From positions 2,249,001 to 2,313,000 of the forward strand of contig NZ_CP036498.1 of NCBI RefSeq assembly GCF_018279705.1: 64,000 nucleotides of DNA, written 5' to 3'. The DNA comes from Tardiphaga alba. GTDB lineage: Bacteria > Pseudomonadota > Alphaproteobacteria > Rhizobiales > Xanthobacteraceae. Under the pieces are notes generated by a model. That model made no database searches and was not told the origin of the DNA. It was given only the letters and a program-made list of their open reading frames with translations. Of the stretch, positions 55,689 through 64,000 are shown piece after piece. Position 1 is the stretch's first letter, and each line of letters begins with the position of its first letter. Both the position numbers and the translations under genes were made by a program.

Positions 55689-56505
55689 ACACGGCGTCGA
55701 TCTGCGCGGGCGTCGGCTTGCCGCCCCGCGTATAGGCGGCGATTACCACCGGGCGATCCGGCGCCGGCCATGCCACGGCGATGTCGCCGGCGGCGTCCTT
55801 GCCGTTGTTGCCGGTCTTGTCACCGATCTTCCAGGACGCGGGCAGGCCCGCACGCAAACGATTGGCGCCGGTCTTGCAATTCACCAGCCATTCGACGAAT
55901 TGCGCGCGCGACACCGGCTGCAGCCCGTCGCCGATGGCGAGATGTTCGAGGCTCAAGGCCATGGCGCGCGGCGTCGTCGTGTTCTCGATCCTGCCAAGAG
56001 GAGTGCGATTGAGTTCAAGCTCGTAATCGTCGAGGCGCGAGGTGACGTCGCCATGTTCACGCCAGAAGGCGGTCAGAGCCTTGGGGCCGCCGATACGCGC
56101 GAGCAGCAGATTGGCGCAGGTGTTGTCGCTGATCTCGACGATCGCTTTCGCCATCTCGCCGACGGACAGCGCACCCTTGGCGAGATTCTCTTTCGCGACC
56201 GGTGCGTGCGTGATCAGATCTTTTTGCGTGTAGGGGATCATGGCATCGAGCTGATCCTTGCCGTGATCGACGCGCGACAGCACGCAGGCCGCGAGCGAGG
56301 CCTTGAACGTGCTGCACATGACGAAGCGATCGGTGTCGCGCCAGCGCAGTTCGGCGCCGCTGGTCAGGTTCCTGGCATAGACGCCGATCCGCCCACCGCT
56401 GTCGCGCTCATAGGCGAGCAAGGCGGCCGGGGCTTCTTTGGCGAAAGCCGGGGTGGCCGCGAAGGCCGATGCAGTCAGGAGAAAGGTGCGGCGATCAATC
56501 ATCAT
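55648..56505 (-). CDS. bla: Class A beta-lactamase with Tat-like signal
   Basis: 285-aa serine beta-lactamase hydrolysing penicillins and related drugs in the periplasm. The active-site set is complete: Ser65-Thr-Phe-Lys68 (STFK), Ser126-Asp-Asn128 (SDN), Glu162 in ELELN (the deacylating Glu of ExxLN), and Lys230-Thr-Gly232 (KTG). The signal peptide starts MMIDRRTFLLTASAFAATPAFA with twin arginines, so folded export by Tat is likely. Cys64 precedes the active serine, but the partner cysteine of carbapenemases after KTG is replaced by Asn. No AmpR-type regulator gene is adjacent, nor any mobile element, so it appears to be a resident chromosomal gene. Confidence 0.93.
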   Translation of the reverse strand: MMIDRRTFLLTASAFAATPAFAKEAPAALLAYERDSGGRIGVYARNLTSGAELRWRDTDRFVMCSTFKASLAACVLSRVDHGKDQLDAMIPYTQKDLITHAPVAKENLAKGALSVGEMAKAIVEISDNTCANLLLARIGGPKALTAFWREHGDVTSRLDDYELELNRTPLGRIENTTTPRAMALSLEHLAIGDGLQPVSRAQFVEWLVNCKTGANRLRAGLPASWKIGDKTGNNGKDAAGDIAVAWPAPDRPVVIAAYTRGGKPTPAQIDAVFKAIGQLVGERLG

Positions 56506-56541
56506 GCGATCTCGCTCGCAGCCGAACGGGGAGAAATGATG

Positions 56542-56568
56542 GCGTTCGATGCGGACGGCATCGAACGC
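56542..56568 (-). terminator. Hairpin between the GT39 and beta-lactamase genes
   Basis: GCGTTCGATGC (56542-56552) and GCATCGAACGC (56558-56568) pair perfectly around GGACG, 10 bases after the GT39 stop on the minus strand; the tail CATCATTTCT is only weakly T-rich. Confidence 0.55.
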
Positions 56569-56577
56569 ACAGGCGCA

Positions 56578-58227
56578 TTACGGCGCGGGGATCGCCAGCA
56601 GGCTGGAAATGCTGCTGCCGCGAATGTCGTAGACGCGAGCGAACACGACGTCGTCGCGCTTGATTTCGGCGATCACGGGGGCGGTGAGGCCCTTGCAGTA
56701 GAATTCGCCAAGGGTCATCGCGAAGTCGGCGGCGTGGCTGTCCCATCCGATGGTGAAGTCAGGACCGAGCGCGACCTGCGCCGGGCGCTGCGGACCGCAC
56801 ACCGCGACCTTCCACTTGCGGCCGGCGGGGGCGTGTTCCTGCCGCTCGTCGATCTGCTCCTTCAGCGCGTCCGATGCCTGCTTCAGCGCGAGGCCCCAGT
56901 AATCGAGCATGAACAGCGCGTCGGCCTGGCGCACGGTGCCGGCGACATAATTGAAGTGCGTGTACTGATAGGGATGCAGCCGGATCATTTCGGCCATCGG
57001 CAGCATCAGGCCGAATGACAGCGCAGCCACGGCCGCGGCCTGTGCGCCACGATGATGGACGCGCAGCCAGCCCATCAGCGACGCGAAGGCGACGCCGGCC
57101 AGCACCGTCATCGGCGGGATGACGAAAATGAAATGTCGGATGCCGTTATAGAGCGCCGGGCGCTTCACCATGGCGATGATCAGCGGCAGCATCGCAGCCG
57201 CCGTCAGCATCAGCAGGATGGTCTTGCGGCGCGCCGGCACGTCCTTGCGGGCGGCGGAAAAGATCGTCAGCGCGATGCCGCCGGCCAGCAACGTGATGAG
57301 CACTTCCGGCAGCTGCAGCGCGAACAGCGTCGGCAGATAGGACCACGGCATGTCCGGCACCGAGATCATGGCGCCGTCGAACATTTCCTTCCATGGCTTC
57401 TCGAAGAAGGTGGAGAAGTAGGTCAGTGCGCGCAGCGGATTGGCGGGCTCCAGGATCGACCATGGCCAGATCAGGCCCATGATCAGATAGCCGAAGGCGA
57501 GGCCGGGCAGCAGCAGATAGACGACGTGCAGCAGGCGGCGGATGCTTTCGCGCAGGCCGTTGTTGCGCCACTCTTCGAGGAACAGCGGCGCGAAGCCGAT
57601 CAGCGCATAGATCAGTGTGAGGCCGGCCAGGATGCGGCAACCGATCGAGCAGCCGGCACCGATGCCGAGGATCAACACGGTGCGCTGCGACGGATTGGGA
57701 TATTCCTGCACGAGCCGGACGAGGCCGAGCATCAGCACGATCATGGCCACGGCGAAGGGCGCATCCTTCGGGTTCATGAACATGTGGCCGTAGAAGGTCG
57801 GGCACAGCGCCAGCAGCAGCAGCGTGACGAGGCCGGCGACCGGGCCGGCGATCCGGCGGCTGACGCGCCAGGTGACGGCGATGCCGATCACGCCGACAAT
57901 GGCGCCGAGCAGGCGACGCGTCTCGAACAGTTCGAGCGGGATGACCTTGTGCAGCAGCGCTGCGGCCATGTCGAAACCGCCGCCATACATATAGAGATTG
58001 GCAAAGGAGAGGGCGCCGGTATCGCGGAAGCCCGATCCATACATCTTCAGCAAGAGGTCGGCATATTCGGCGTGGGTGTAGTCGTCCCAGCCGAGTCCGT
58101 AATCCCTGAAGGTGAAAGCGGCAACGATGCTGACAACAACCAGCGCCAGGATGGCGAGGTCGTCACATGTTTGGTCCACCGAGCGCCGCGCAGGCGTGTC
58201 GATGTCCGCAGTCGTAATCGATGACAT
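56578..58227 (-). CDS. GT39-like multi-pass membrane glycosyltransferase
   Basis: 549-aa integral membrane protein with about 11-12 hydrophobic segments. The first large periplasmic loop has the acidic pattern of the GT-C fold (FRDYGLGWDDYTHAEYADLLLKM), where the Asp pair is the likely catalytic or lipid-phosphate site. CPTFYGHMFMNPKDAPFAVAMIVLML is typical of the GT39/ArnT-like PMT_2 group, which uses polyprenyl-phosphate sugars. The C-terminal 130 residues are soluble (VRQADALFMLDYWGLALKQASDALKEQ). Acceptor unknown. Terminator hairpin follows. Confidence 0.8.
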   Translation of the reverse strand: MSSITTADIDTPARRSVDQTCDDLAILALVVVSIVAAFTFRDYGLGWDDYTHAEYADLLLKMYGSGFRDTGALSFANLYMYGGGFDMAAALLHKVIPLELFETRRLLGAIVGVIGIAVTWRVSRRIAGPVAGLVTLLLLALCPTFYGHMFMNPKDAPFAVAMIVLMLGLVRLVQEYPNPSQRTVLILGIGAGCSIGCRILAGLTLIYALIGFAPLFLEEWRNNGLRESIRRLLHVVYLLLPGLAFGYLIMGLIWPWSILEPANPLRALTYFSTFFEKPWKEMFDGAMISVPDMPWSYLPTLFALQLPEVLITLLAGGIALTIFSAARKDVPARRKTILLMLTAAAMLPLIIAMVKRPALYNGIRHFIFVIPPMTVLAGVAFASLMGWLRVHHRGAQAAAVAALSFGLMLPMAEMIRLHPYQYTHFNYVAGTVRQADALFMLDYWGLALKQASDALKEQIDERQEHAPAGRKWKVAVCGPQRPAQVALGPDFTIGWDSHAADFAMTLGEFYCKGLTAPVIAEIKRDDVVFARVYDIRGSSISSLLAIPAP

Positions 58228-58596
58228 GGCTATAGATAACCCGGTGCCCTACAATGGCTCAGCGTAGCGCCTTCTGAGCCTCGTTCCCCGGCATCGATAT
58301 AGCGCACTTCTCTTTTGAAGTAATTGAGAATTGTGGCTGAAGTTGTCTTAACGCAAGGCAACAACGCGCCAGCACAAAAGCTTTGTGGGAAAGCCATTCG
58401 GCGGGGCAGCCGGGCGCGGGATCGGGCCGTCAAGCCAGCCAAGCAGATGGTCGGAAGCCTCTACCGCCGTTGAGATTTCCCCAAGCTATGAACGCTAAAT
58501 TGCCGTTTGGTGAAGTGCGTCATATGACGCTATCTTGGTGGCGTGACGAGACTCGCGGGGTGTCCGTCCAAGAGTTCGTCCAGGAGTTTGACGACG
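58228..58596. other. 369-bp divergent gap
   Basis: Holds the promoters of the minus-strand GT39 gene and the plus-strand hypothetical. A short GGCAACAACGCGCCAGCAC segment and AT-richer TTTTGAAGTAATTGAGAATTG (about 58312-58332) are the only low-GC parts. No gene or repeat was recognised; the short open frames have no ribosome site. Confidence 0.35.
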
Positions 58597-59514
58597 ATGA
58601 CAGTGCTGCTGATTGCCGGGATCGGGGTTATCCTGGCAGGCCTTGCCGCGGTGGGTTTTGGTATTCCGGTCAAGGAATTCGGGTTTGGCAATACGCTGAT
58701 CCTGACCGGGTCGGTCGGGGTGTGCACCGGCCTGATCATGATCAGCCTCGGGATCGTCGTCCGCGAAATCAAGAAACTGGTTCCGCTGCCCGGTTCGGTC
58801 GAGGCGATGCCGCGGATGCCGCGCCGCGAACTCAACCTGACGCCGCCCGTCGATGACGCCGAGGAGGACGAGGAGCCCGCGCCGCGGCCGAACCCGCTCT
58901 TCGATCGGGAGGTTCCTCCAGTTCCGCGCCCCGCAGCGCCCGACAGTGGCGCACCGCCCTGGCAGGACGACGTGCTGCGCGACCGGGAACGCCTGGCCGC
59001 TGCCGCCAGTGGCGCGTCCGAGGAGCCGAAGCGCCGCAATCTGATGTTCTCTTCCACCCGACGCGAGCGTGCGAAGGAGCAGTCCGAGGCCGCGGTGGCG
59101 CAGGCCCTGCAGCTCGATCTCGATGCGCCCGAGCCGACGCCGGCGGCGGACGAGACGCGGGCGCGCGAGCCCGGCAATTTCGATAATGCGTGGCCGCAAA
59201 GCGATCGCCCGCGCACCGACCGTCCGCAACCGGATCGTCCGCGTTTCTCCGATGCGATCCGCCAGGCGGCGCGTGCGTCGACGACCCACGAGGCCGATCA
59301 TCTGCCGGATCTCAACGACATTCCTGACCGCGAGCCGCCCGCGGCTGCACCGCCGGAACGGCCGGCAGGCGTCACCGTGCTGAAATCCGGCGTGGTCGAT
59401 GGCATGGCCTATTCGCTGTATTCGGACGGCTCGATCGAGGCGCAGATGCCGGAGGGGCTGATGCGCTTCGCCTCCATCGACGACCTGCGCGAGCATCTCG
59501 ACAACCGCAACTGA
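58597..59514 (+). CDS. Membrane-anchored hypothetical with acidic/Pro-rich linker
   Basis: 305-aa protein. Two N-terminal membrane segments (TVLLIAGIGVILAGLAAVGFGIPV and NTLILTGSVGVCTGLIMISLGIVVREI) resemble a DUF308-like pair. They are followed by about 200 residues of disordered Pro/Arg/Asp-rich linker, including the small repeat DRPRTDRPQPDRPRF. The last 50 residues (GVTVLKSGVVDGMAYSLYSDGSIEAQMPEGLMRFASIDDLREHLDNR) form a compact domain that looks conserved. ATG 58597 follows CAGGAG by 11 bases. Function unknown; the layout suits an envelope-tethered sensor or scaffold. Confidence 0.75.
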   Translation: MTVLLIAGIGVILAGLAAVGFGIPVKEFGFGNTLILTGSVGVCTGLIMISLGIVVREIKKLVPLPGSVEAMPRMPRRELNLTPPVDDAEEDEEPAPRPNPLFDREVPPVPRPAAPDSGAPPWQDDVLRDRERLAAAASGASEEPKRRNLMFSSTRRERAKEQSEAAVAQALQLDLDAPEPTPAADETRAREPGNFDNAWPQSDRPRTDRPQPDRPRFSDAIRQAARASTTHEADHLPDLNDIPDREPPAAAPPERPAGVTVLKSGVVDGMAYSLYSDGSIEAQMPEGLMRFASIDDLREHLDNRN

Positions 59515-59664
59515 TCAGGCTGCAGCCAATCCCCTATGCATGCGTGCGTTCAACTTGCCGCTTAAATAGTTCGGGAGCGCAATACGGTCATATTGCGTGA
59601 CTAACCGGGCCGGCATCATACTCGCCAAGTATAGCGCCGCTCCCATTCCCGAAAGATCGCACGC

Positions 59665-60084
59665 ATGACCGACACCGCCGGCAAGAGTTTCATCGACCTG
59701 ACGGCAACGATCGTGTCGGCCTATGTGGCCAACAATCCGATGCCGGCGGCGGAATTGCCGGCTTTGATCAACCAGGTGCATGGCGCGCTGGTGCGGGTGT
59801 CGAACGGGGCGCCGGCGGTGACAACCAGCGAGCCGGCCAAGCCCGCGGTCTCGGTCAAGAAGTCGATGACCGCCGAATATCTGGTTTGTCTCGAAGACGG
59901 CAAACGCTTCAAGTCGCTGAAGCGGCATTTGCGGACCCAGTATGGCATGACCCCGGAGCAGTATCGCGAGAAGTGGGGCCTGCCGGCCGACTATCCCATG
60001 GTCGCGCCCAATTATGCGGTGGCACGCTCGCAGCTGGCCAAGAAGATGGGCCTCGGCCAGCAGCGCAAACGCCGCGGCAAATAG
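59665..60084 (+). CDS. mucR: MucR/Ros-family transcriptional regulator
   Basis: 139-aa regulator. The N-terminal part ([31 protein letters not shown]) is the oligomerisation region. The C-terminal prokaryotic zinc-finger fold is [61 protein letters not shown]. Of the four zinc ligands of Ros (Cys, Cys, His, His) only the first Cys and the first His remain; the others are Asp and Gln/Tyr. Some Mesorhizobium relatives also bind DNA without zinc. MucR proteins act on AT-rich targets in envelope, motility and cell-cycle control. The DivJ-like kinase is 2 kb away. Confidence 0.9.
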   Translation: MTDTAGKSFIDLTATIVSAYVANNPMPAAELPALINQVHGALVRVSNGAPAVTTSEPAKPAVSVKKSMTAEYLVCLEDGKRFKSLKRHLRTQYGMTPEQYREKWGLPADYPMVAPNYAVARSQLAKKMGLGQQRKRRGK

Positions 60085-60092
60085 ATACCTGG

Positions 60093-60120
60093 GTTCCACT
60101 TTCCGGAATGAATGTGGAAC
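60093..60120. promoter_or_regulatory. Inverted repeat after mucR
   Basis: GTTCCAC (60093-60099) and GTGGAAC (60114-60120) flank a 14-base loop, 8 bases after the mucR stop. It could be a weak transcription end or a binding site; no T run follows. Confidence 0.35.
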
Positions 60121-60245
60121 AAATCGGGACGAAAAGTTGACCGCTGTGAAGGCGAGCGCAGTCCTTGCGGGCGTGGCTGCCGCTATCCACAAATAGGAAA
60201 ATCGTCAAAAATAGCGCTTGCGGAATCCGGTGAGGCATGTGTTTA

Positions 60246-60262
60246 TTCTCCTATAAGGAGAA
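60246..60262. promoter_or_regulatory. 17-bp palindrome covering the DUF6456 ribosome-binding site
   Basis: TTCTCCT-ATA-AGGAGAA (60246-60262). The right arm contains the ribosome site AGGAG, five bases before ATG 60267 at the end of the arm. It could be a repressor operator or an RNA hairpin hiding the site. Confidence 0.5.
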
Positions 60263-60266
60263 CAAA

Positions 60267-60863
60267 ATGAGAACAGCAGGAAGCCGCCGAGAGACACCGG
60301 ATCCGATCAATCCGCATCGCGCGCGTCATCTGTCGCTGCAAGCGCGCAATGTGCTCACCGACGAGGGCGTGGCCAGCGTTCTGGTCAATGATGGCGAGAG
60401 CCCGCTGGCCTGGCTGGCGCGGCGCAAGGGCCGCGATGGCCGCAGCATGATCTCGCCGCAGCAATTTATCGCCGGCGAGAAGCTGCGCGCCGATTTCACC
60501 CGCGGCAACATGGCCCCGCGCGTTACCGCCAACTGGTCCGCACCGACCGGAGGCCGGCCGCGGGGCTCCGGCCTCAGTCCAGGCGACATGACCGATGTCA
60601 TGATCACATCGCGGCAGAAGGTCGGGCAGGCGCTCGATGCCTGCGGTCCCGAATTCTCGGGGCTGCTGATGGATGTCTGCTGCTTCCTGCGCGGCCTCGA
60701 GGATATCGAGCGTGAACGGAGCTGGCCGGCGCGCTCGGCCAAGGTCGTGCTGCAGCTCGGGCTCGACCGGCTCGCGCGGCATTACGGCCTTGCGGACGAG
60801 GCCAAAGGCAGGTCGGCGAAGCTGCGGACCTGGCTCGCGGAGGATGCGGCGTTCGAGGTTTAG
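60267..60863 (+). CDS. DUF6456 domain protein
   Basis: 198-aa protein of the DUF6456 type, found in Rhizobiales and probably related to DNA-binding proteins. The middle block is ESPLAWLARRKGRDGRSMISPQQFIAGEKLRADFTRGNMAPRVTANW. The end is QKVGQALDACGPEFSGLLMDVCCFLRGLEDIERERSWPARSAKVVLQLGLDRLARHYGL. No enzyme motif is seen. Translation starts at ATG 60267 behind AGGAG lying in a perfect palindrome. Its stop overlaps the convergent sufE stop by four bases. Confidence 0.82.
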   Translation: MRTAGSRRETPDPINPHRARHLSLQARNVLTDEGVASVLVNDGESPLAWLARRKGRDGRSMISPQQFIAGEKLRADFTRGNMAPRVTANWSAPTGGRPRGSGLSPGDMTDVMITSRQKVGQALDACGPEFSGLLMDVCCFLRGLEDIERERSWPARSAKVVLQLGLDRLARHYGLADEAKGRSAKLRTWLAEDAAFEV

Positions 60864-61294
60864 CCCGCGGTTTCCAGCGTCGCGCGGGCGTCGTTGCGGA
60901 TGCGCTCGACCATCGAGCGCAACCCGTTCGAGCGCTGCGGGGTGAGGTGGTCGCGAAAACCGAGTTCGTCGAATACGGCGATGGCGTCGGTGGCCAGAAT
61001 GTCCTTCGGCGTGCGATCGGAATAGAGCGACAGCAGGATCGCGATCAGGCCGCGGACGATATGGGCGTCGCTGTCGCCGAGATAGCTCAGCACCGGCGCA
61101 CCGGTGTCGCTTTGCGCGACCTTGCGCGAGAGCCAGACCTGGCTGGCGCAGCCATTGACCTTGTTGGCGGCCGAATGCTCGTCGTCCGGCATCGGCGCAA
61201 GCGTGCGGCCGAGCTCGATGACATAGCGATAGCGGTCGTCCCAGTCTTCGAGCAGCTCGAAATTGGCGCGGATGTCGTCGATGGTCGTGGTCAT
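60860..61294 (-). CDS. sufE: SufE-family sulfur acceptor
   Basis: 144-aa protein that takes sulfane sulfur from the cysteine desulfurase SufS and stimulates it during iron-sulfur cluster assembly. It has the opening IDDIRANFELLEDWDDRYRYVIELGRTLAPMP, the sulfur-carrying Cys in VNGCASQVWL, and the ending LTPQRSNGLRSMVERIR. Length and motifs are normal. The suf operon itself is not in the window, so this is a stand-alone copy. Confidence 0.93.
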   Translation of the reverse strand: MTTTIDDIRANFELLEDWDDRYRYVIELGRTLAPMPDDEHSAANKVNGCASQVWLSRKVAQSDTGAPVLSYLGDSDAHIVRGLIAILLSLYSDRTPKDILATDAIAVFDELGFRDHLTPQRSNGLRSMVERIRNDARATLETAG

Positions 61295-61387
61295 GGAAAC
61301 CTTGATGCAATGATCGGCCCTATATAGGGACGAACAGCATCAAATGCGACCGTATTCCGGGCATTTGTCGCCGGGAACCGGCTGACA

Positions 61388-61786
61388 TTACGGGGCGGGC
61401 GGTGCGTCGGGCGAATGCCATTCCACCGCGAGATCGTCCTGGGTGAGCGTATTCGGCTGCACCATGGCGACATCGCCTTGCTCGCTGCCTTCGCCGCCAA
61501 TCGAGCCGGTGGTGTCGGGCTTTTTCTCGGTGATGATCTGATAGACCTTGCGCGCGCCTTCCTTGGCGCGTTCGCCGATAAAGGCCGCGGCATTGCCGCC
61601 GACCTCGCAAGCCTGCGGCTGGCGCTTGCAGAACTGGCTCATATCCGATGCGGCAGCGGTCGCAGCAGAGATCGCGTCGGAAGCGCCGACCTGTGGCGCC
61701 GCCTTGTCGGCCTCGGGCGTGTGATCCCGCGGCAGCAGCACGAGCACCAGCCCGATCCAGAATGCCATGCGCAGCAGGAAGAACAT
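61388..61786 (-). CDS. DUF5330 domain protein
   Basis: 132-aa protein with an N-terminal membrane segment or signal anchor (MFFLLRMAFWIGLVLVLLPRDHTPEADK), then ISAATAAASDMSQFCKRQPQACEVGGNAAAFIGERAKEGARKVYQIITEK with two cysteines seven residues apart. The rest is Ser/Gly/Asp-rich and ends DDLAVEWHSPDAPPAP. It fits DUF5330, a Rhizobiales family of unknown role facing the periplasm. ATG 61786 is chosen since the upstream frame has no ribosome site. It follows sufE's start by 93 bp upstream on the same strand. Confidence 0.8.
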   Translation of the reverse strand: MFFLLRMAFWIGLVLVLLPRDHTPEADKAAPQVGASDAISAATAAASDMSQFCKRQPQACEVGGNAAAFIGERAKEGARKVYQIITEKKPDTTGSIGGEGSEQGDVAMVQPNTLTQDDLAVEWHSPDAPPAP

Positions 61787-62205
61787 GAAAACCCCGTTGG
61801 TCTCTTTCGAACGCGTGCGATCGATCGCAGTCAATACCGAAGCTAGGCAGCGTCGATAAACTTGAAGTATTTGCGAAGCGATTAATTCGACGAAAATTGA
61901 CGCGATTGCAGATGGCGTAAATTTTCCATTGATGCGCGGCCGATGACGCCGATGCATGTGGATCGCGGGGCTTTCGAAGCCGTGTCCATACTTTCGAAAC
62001 CATATGCGCGCCGGTGAAAGTTTCCGTTCACCATCATGCTCGAAGAAAAATGCGAAAACACCGTTCAAATCAGCATTTGCGCGTTAGGCACGGTCCGGCC
62101 CGCGATCGCTTTAGTGTTCGTTTAATGTCGCTCTGACAGGTTGGCGCAACAACAAAGGAGGCGTTTCGACGCGTCTGTCACGACGAGTATGTCGAAGCGA
62201 AACGA
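61787..62205. other. 419-bp gap ahead of the DivJ-like kinase gene
   Basis: Divergent region between DUF5330 and the kinase. It contains a low-GC part (GAAGCGATTAATTCGACG near 61876) and the run AGGAGG at 62157-62162, too far from the chosen kinase start to be its ribosome site. Promoters are expected, but no box could be fixed. Confidence 0.35.

Positions 62206-64000
<1,795 letters not shown>

Noticed and set aside
60117..60131. Possible LexA (SOS) box after mucR
   Set aside because: GAAC is followed at seven bases by GACG instead of GAAC, and no SOS gene follows.

Overview
The window looks like a chromosomal segment of an alphaproteobacterium of the Bradyrhizobium/Rhodopseudomonas/Afipia group. 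Reasons: high GC content, a ImuB-DnaE2 mutasome end, a DivJ-like kinase, a MucR regulator, the TIGR03808/TIGR03809 pair, a SigF-NrsF pair, and several types of palindromic intergenic repeat typical of this group. No plasmid or phage backbone, rRNA, tRNA or CRISPR array was seen.

Layout. 1-3.6 kb: end of imuB and all of dnaE2 (SOS mutagenesis). 3.7-9.7 kb: a CoA-transferase and a heavy-metal-type RND efflux pair whose pump gene carries a one-base deletion. 9.8-13.8 kb: a bacteriophytochrome kinase fused to a receiver, and a TolC-type outer-membrane channel. 14-18 kb: an acetyl-CoA hydrolase/transferase family protein, an enoyl-CoA hydratase and a frameshifted secreted Lys/Ala-rich protein. 17.8-19 kb: sigF-nrsF. 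19.2-23.3 kb: a type I secretion unit with a probable Gly/Leu/Asp-rich cargo. 23.3-28.1 kb (minus strand): flavin monooxygenase, sugar-acid dehydrogenase, a DUF2336 protein and a diguanylate cyclase. 28.6-32.4 kb: a second ECF sigma/anti-sigma pair, then the convergent TIGR03809/TIGR03808 pair. 32.7-45 kb (nearly all minus strand): MFS pump, pyroglutamyl-peptidase-like protein, MeaB, both methylmalonyl-CoA mutase subunits with two toxin-antitoxin modules between mutase and MeaB, and folP-folB-folK. 45.2-46.3 kb: an IS110-group insertion sequence. 46.4-53 kb: DUF4332, DUF2267-like, a HerA-like ATPase, an M20 peptidase, a DUF3800 islet and a class II aldolase. 53-58 kb: a MocR regulator divergent from an EamA exporter, a class A beta-lactamase and a GT39 membrane protein. 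58.6-64 kb: a membrane-anchored hypothetical, MucR, DUF6456, SufE, DUF5330 and the start of a DivJ-like kinase.

The most notable result is the IS110 element. Its boundaries can be set to the base, because removing it restores a perfect palindromic repeat around a CT core. The 207 bp in front of its transposase fold, by eye, into a 5' hairpin plus two closed loops. The loops carry guide-like stretches matching left target (9 nt), right target (5 nt), left donor (8 nt) and right donor (5 nt). This is the architecture of a bridge RNA, in an element that, like IS621 in E. coli REPs, sits in an extragenic palindrome.

Four apparent one-base losses, three of them in C or G runs (RND pump, Lys/Ala-rich protein, hepT start) and one at an A run (hepT middle), suggest either recent decay or residual homopolymer errors in the assembly. 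The affected genes should be checked against reads before being called dead.
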